In this document: positions 6,177 to 7,892 of the stretch, in pieces
Numbering within the stretch: the first letter of the stretch is position 1
Layout: every line of letters begins with the position of its first letter
NCBI RefSeq assembly: GCF_900766305.1
Contig: NZ_CAAFUZ010000051.1
Span: forward strand, 1 to 7,892
Origin: an uncultured Gemella sp.
GTDB taxonomy: Bacteria > Bacillota > Bacilli > Staphylococcales > Gemellaceae
DNA: 7,892 nt
Direction: 5' to 3'
The notes under the pieces: generated by a model
Told to the model about the DNA's origin: nothing
The model's database searches: none
The model's input: only the letters and a program-made list of their open reading frames with translations
Position numbers and translations under genes: made by a program

Positions 6177-6338
6177 ATGGAATGGCTAAAAAAACATCAA
6201 TACACTGTTGTATCAGGATTATTGGGAGCATTTCTAGCTTTTTTAATTCTGTTCTTAGGATTTTTCAAAACTATTTTTGTTTTGATTTTCACTGTACTAG
6301 GAATTGTAACAGGATATTATATAAAGAACAAAATATAA
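6177..6338 (+). CDS. DUF2273-family small membrane protein
   Basis: A 53-residue protein: MEWLKKHQYTVVSGLLGAFL, then AFLILFLGFFKTIFVLIFTV, then LGIVTGYYIKNKI. It has a basic N-terminus and two closely spaced hydrophobic helices (about 11-30 and 33-47), with Gly at helix positions. DUF2273 proteins of this size sit between amaP and asp23/gls24 in many Firmicutes; their role is unknown, but they are presumed to be partners of the membrane-bound Asp23 assembly. AGTGAGGA, overlapping the amaP stop, is the ribosome binding site; the gap between the two genes is 11 nt, and 26 nt separate it from gls24. Translational coupling to amaP is likely. Confidence 0.85.
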   Translation: MEWLKKHQYTVVSGLLGAFLAFLILFLGFFKTIFVLIFTVLGIVTGYYIKNKI

Positions 6339-6364
6339 AAATTTGTAATTAGGAGAAAAGATAT

Positions 6365-7438
6365 ATGTCTAATCCAAATGAAAATAACGTAGAAAAAAAA
6401 GAATTAACTACAAGTAATAGTGAGGCTAGAGGAGAATTGACATTTGATAATGATGTAATTAAAAAATTTATCGGTCAAGCTTTAGAAAATGTTTCAGGAT
6501 TACTAGCAGTTGATGGAGGTTTTTTCTCAAATTTAACAGATAAATTAATTAATACTGATAATGTTACATCAGGTGTTAATATTGAAGTAGGTAAGGAACA
6601 AGTAGCTGTTGATTTAAATATCATAGTAGAATATAAAAAAAATGTTCCTGAAATCTTTGAGGAAATTAAACGAGTGATTACAACTGATATAAATAAAATG
6701 ACTGGATTAGAAGTTGTAGAAGTTAATGTCAATGTAATCGATATTAAAACTAAAGAACAACATGAAGCAGATTCAGTAAGTTTACAAGATCGTGTGTCTA
6801 ATGTTGTTGAATCAACAGGAGAATTCGCATCTGATACCTTTACATCAGCTAAAGCAGGTATAAGTGATGGATTTTCAGTAGTTAAAGAGAAAGTCGGAGA
6901 TGCAACTGAAGTGGTTGTAGATAAGGCTGTAGATGTAAAAGATGCAGTGGTAAACAAAGCTGTAGATGTAAAAGATGCAGTAGTAGAAAAAGCATCAGAT
7001 GTAAAAGAAGCAACTGCAGAAAAAGTAGAAGAAGTGAAAGAAGTAGCAACAGAAACTAAGGAAGCAGTAGTGGAAAAAGCAGAAGATGCAAAAGAAGCAA
7101 CTGCAGATAAAGTAGAAGAAGCGAAAGAAGTAGCAACAGAAGCTAAAGAAGCAGTAGTGAAAAAAGCAGAAGATGCAAGAGAAGCGACTGCAGACAAAGT
7201 AGAAGAAGCGAAAGAAGTAGCAACAGAAACTAAGGAAGCAGTAGTAGAAAAAGCAGAAGATGCAAAAGAAGCAACTGCAGACAAAGTAGAAGAAGCGAAA
7301 GAAGTAGTATCAGATAAGTCAGCTGAAGGATTCGCGGGGAAACTATTTTCAAAAGTGAAAGAAGCAGCAGAGGATGCTAAAGATGCCGTAGAAGATGCTT
7401 ATGACGGCGTAAAAAACATGGTAAAAAAAGATAAATAA
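6365..7438 (+). CDS. Asp23/Gls24-family envelope stress protein with long LEA-like repeat tail
   Basis: A 357-residue protein, about twice the usual family length. Residues 23-130 form the Asp23/Gls24 domain (GELTFDNDVIKKFIGQALEN near the start, VEYKKNVPEIFEEIKRVI, then VVEVNVNVIDI). From about 171 to 318 the chain is almost only Ala, Val, Lys, Glu, Asp and Thr, with no Pro, aromatic, Leu or Ile: a long amphipathic or coiled helix. It starts with 11-residue repeats (from D186) and passes into 29-residue repeats (starts K214, K243, R272, K301). Residues 318-357 ([20 protein letters not shown] and on) resemble the C-terminal half of the CsbD-like protein at 4595. Asp23 proteins are cytoplasmic but held at the membrane by AmaP, encoded two genes upstream. 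AGGAGA at 6351-6356 is 8 nt from the ATG; TAA is 25 nt before the next ATG. The repeat tail resembles LEA group 3 proteins; a protective role is inferred only. Confidence 0.88.
   Translation: MSNPNENNVEKKELTTSNSEARGELTFDNDVIKKFIGQALENVSGLLAVDGGFFSNLTDKLINTDNVTSGVNIEVGKEQVAVDLNIIVEYKKNVPEIFEEIKRVITTDINKMTGLEVVEVNVNVIDIKTKEQHEADSVSLQDRVSNVVESTGEFASDTFTSAKAGISDGFSVVKEKVGDATEVVVDKAVDVKDAVVNKAVDVKDAVVEKASDVKEATAEKVEEVKEVATETKEAVVEKAEDAKEATADKVEEAKEVATEAKEAVVKKAEDAREATADKVEEAKEVATETKEAVVEKAEDAKEATADKVEEAKEVVSDKSAEGFAGKLFSKVKEAAEDAKDAVEDAYDGVKNMVKKDK
6920..7051 (+). repeat. 33-bp (11-residue) repeats in the Gls24-family gene
   Basis: Four consecutive in-frame 33-bp units start at 6920, 6953, 6986 and 7019, encoding [33 protein letters not shown] and EKVEEVKEVAT. 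The first two differ at only 4 of 33 bases. An 11-residue period is the classic LEA-type/hendecad helix repeat. The last units overlap the first 87-bp unit. Confidence 0.85.
7004..7306 (+). repeat. 87-bp (29-residue) tandem repeats in the Gls24-family gene
   Basis: Units begin at 7004, 7091, 7178 and 7265 (the last partial, about 42 bp). Each encodes a version of KEATADKVEEAKEVATEAKE followed by AVVKKAEDA. Units differ by a handful of mostly conservative or silent changes, so copies arose by duplication followed by limited divergence. Twenty-nine residues equals 11+11+7, compatible with a continuous helical stripe. Confidence 0.92.
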
Positions 7439-7463
7439 AAAGTAATATTTAGGAGGCACTATT

Positions 7464-7892
7464 ATGTCATTAGAAAACAAATTTGATCAATTAAAAGGTT
7501 CAGTAAAAGAAGGATTAGGAAAATTAACAGGTAATGAAAAATTACAAGTTGAAGGATTTGCAGAAAAAGTAGTTTCAAAAGTAAAAGAAGCAGCAGGAGA
7601 TGCATTTGACGGTGTAAAAAATGTAGCTAGTGTAGTAGCTGATAAAGCAGCGGACGTTAAAGATGCAGTAGTAGAAAAAGCATCAGAATTAAAAGACGCA
7701 GCAGCAGATAAAGCAGAAGATGCAAAAGAAGTAGCGGAAGACGTAAAAGACGCAGTAGCAGACAAAGCAGAAGATGTGAAAGATGCTGTAGAAGATAAAG
7801 TAGAAGATGCAAAAGAAGTAGCGGAAGACGTAAAAGACGCAGTAGCAGACAAAGCAGAAGATGTGAAAGATGCTGTAGAAGATAAAGTAGAA
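7464..7892 (+). CDS. CsbD-like protein with LEA-like repeat tail (3' end outside window)
   Basis: Open for 143 codons to the window edge with no stop. Residues 5-33 ([20 protein letters not shown], then QVEGF) are a CsbD domain very close to the protein at 4595. [20 protein letters not shown] follows. From about residue 59 the chain becomes [24 protein letters not shown] 11-residue repeats, then 29-residue repeats starting at E85 and E114, identical to each other. A third unit starts at the last codon, so the array continues beyond the window. AGGAGG (7451-7456) lies 7 nt before the ATG, with the same spacing as at 4595. It is the last visible gene of the stress operon. CsbD proteins are normally about 60-70 residues, so this is an extended form. 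The tail lacks aromatic residues, Cys and Pro and is probably a long, soluble, conditionally ordered helix. Confidence 0.87.
   Translation, partial: MSLENKFDQLKGSVKEGLGKLTGNEKLQVEGFAEKVVSKVKEAAGDAFDGVKNVASVVADKAADVKDAVVEKASELKDAAADKAEDAKEVAEDVKDAVADKAEDVKDAVEDKVEDAKEVAEDVKDAVADKAEDVKDAVEDKVE
7716..7892 (+). repeat. Perfect 87-bp tandem repeat in the csbD-like gene
   Basis: 7716-7802 and 7803-7889 are identical at all 87 bases, and the next unit begins with GAA at 7890. Each encodes [20 protein letters not shown] followed by VKDAVEDKV. Complete identity, silent sites included, shows very recent duplication or active homogenisation; the total copy number is unknown because the array leaves the window. 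Confidence 0.97.

Noticed and set aside
6475..7284. A 269-codon open frame antisense to the Gls24-family gene, Ser/Ala/Thr-rich
   Set aside because: It mirrors the repetitive GCA/GAA/AAA/GTA codons of the sense repeats, whose complement rarely forms stops. No ribosome binding site or recognisable domain; the sense frame has both.
7004..7306. Regular 87-bp repeats considered as a CRISPR array
   Set aside because: The repeats are contiguous, in-frame coding units with no unique spacers.
7487..7852. A 121-codon antisense open frame over the second csbD-like gene
   Set aside because: Same low-complexity shadow effect from the sense repeats; no independent support.

Overview
The window is AT-rich, low-GC Firmicute DNA that uses the standard code: TGA closes amaP and TGG encodes Trp. 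Purine-rich Shine-Dalgarno sites, a bacterial mevalonate pathway (HMG-CoA synthase plus class II HMG-CoA reductase), Mn-type SodA and an Asp23/Gls24-AmaP stress operon point to Bacillales/Lactobacillales. My best guess is Gemella or a close relative; this is an inference from gene content, not a database match.

Layout. (1) 1-480: the 3' part of an IS1182-type transposase, entering from the left edge and apparently lacking the usual Cys cluster. It is followed by two strong hairpins (531-576 and 591-618). (2) 632-1258, minus strand: sodA, with its own promoter and a terminator shared with the IS side. (3) 1259-1718: a 460-bp divergent intergenic region with a long perfect inverted repeat (1504-1543). 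(4) 1719-4168: mvaS-mvaA, a tight two-gene operon for the first committed steps of isoprenoid synthesis, closed by an intrinsic terminator at 4174. (5) 4595-4786: a monocistronic CsbD-like gene with its own promoter and terminator. (6) 5299 to the right edge: a stress operon of glsB-like (interrupted by an in-frame TAA), amaP, a 53-residue DUF2273 membrane protein, a gls24/asp23 gene with a very long repeat tail, and a second CsbD-like gene that also carries a long repeat tail and runs off the window.

How the genes relate. In characterised relatives AmaP tethers Asp23 to the membrane, and DUF2273 and GlsB-type proteins are small membrane partners. Here the Asp23-domain protein and its CsbD neighbour have both acquired long, low-complexity, Lys/Glu/Ala/Val-rich helical tails resembling LEA proteins, built on 11-residue and 29-residue (87-bp) periods. 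The csbD copy contains two base-for-base identical 87-bp units. The solitary csbD gene and the stress operon share a 62-bp promoter module (52/62 identical) with an invariant GTGAGCAGTTA block upstream of the -35, so they are probably one regulon.

The most interesting material is therefore the right-hand 3.3 kb: a co-regulated envelope-stress locus in which CsbD, Gls24 and LEA-like repeat modules appear to have been duplicated and shared between neighbouring genes.
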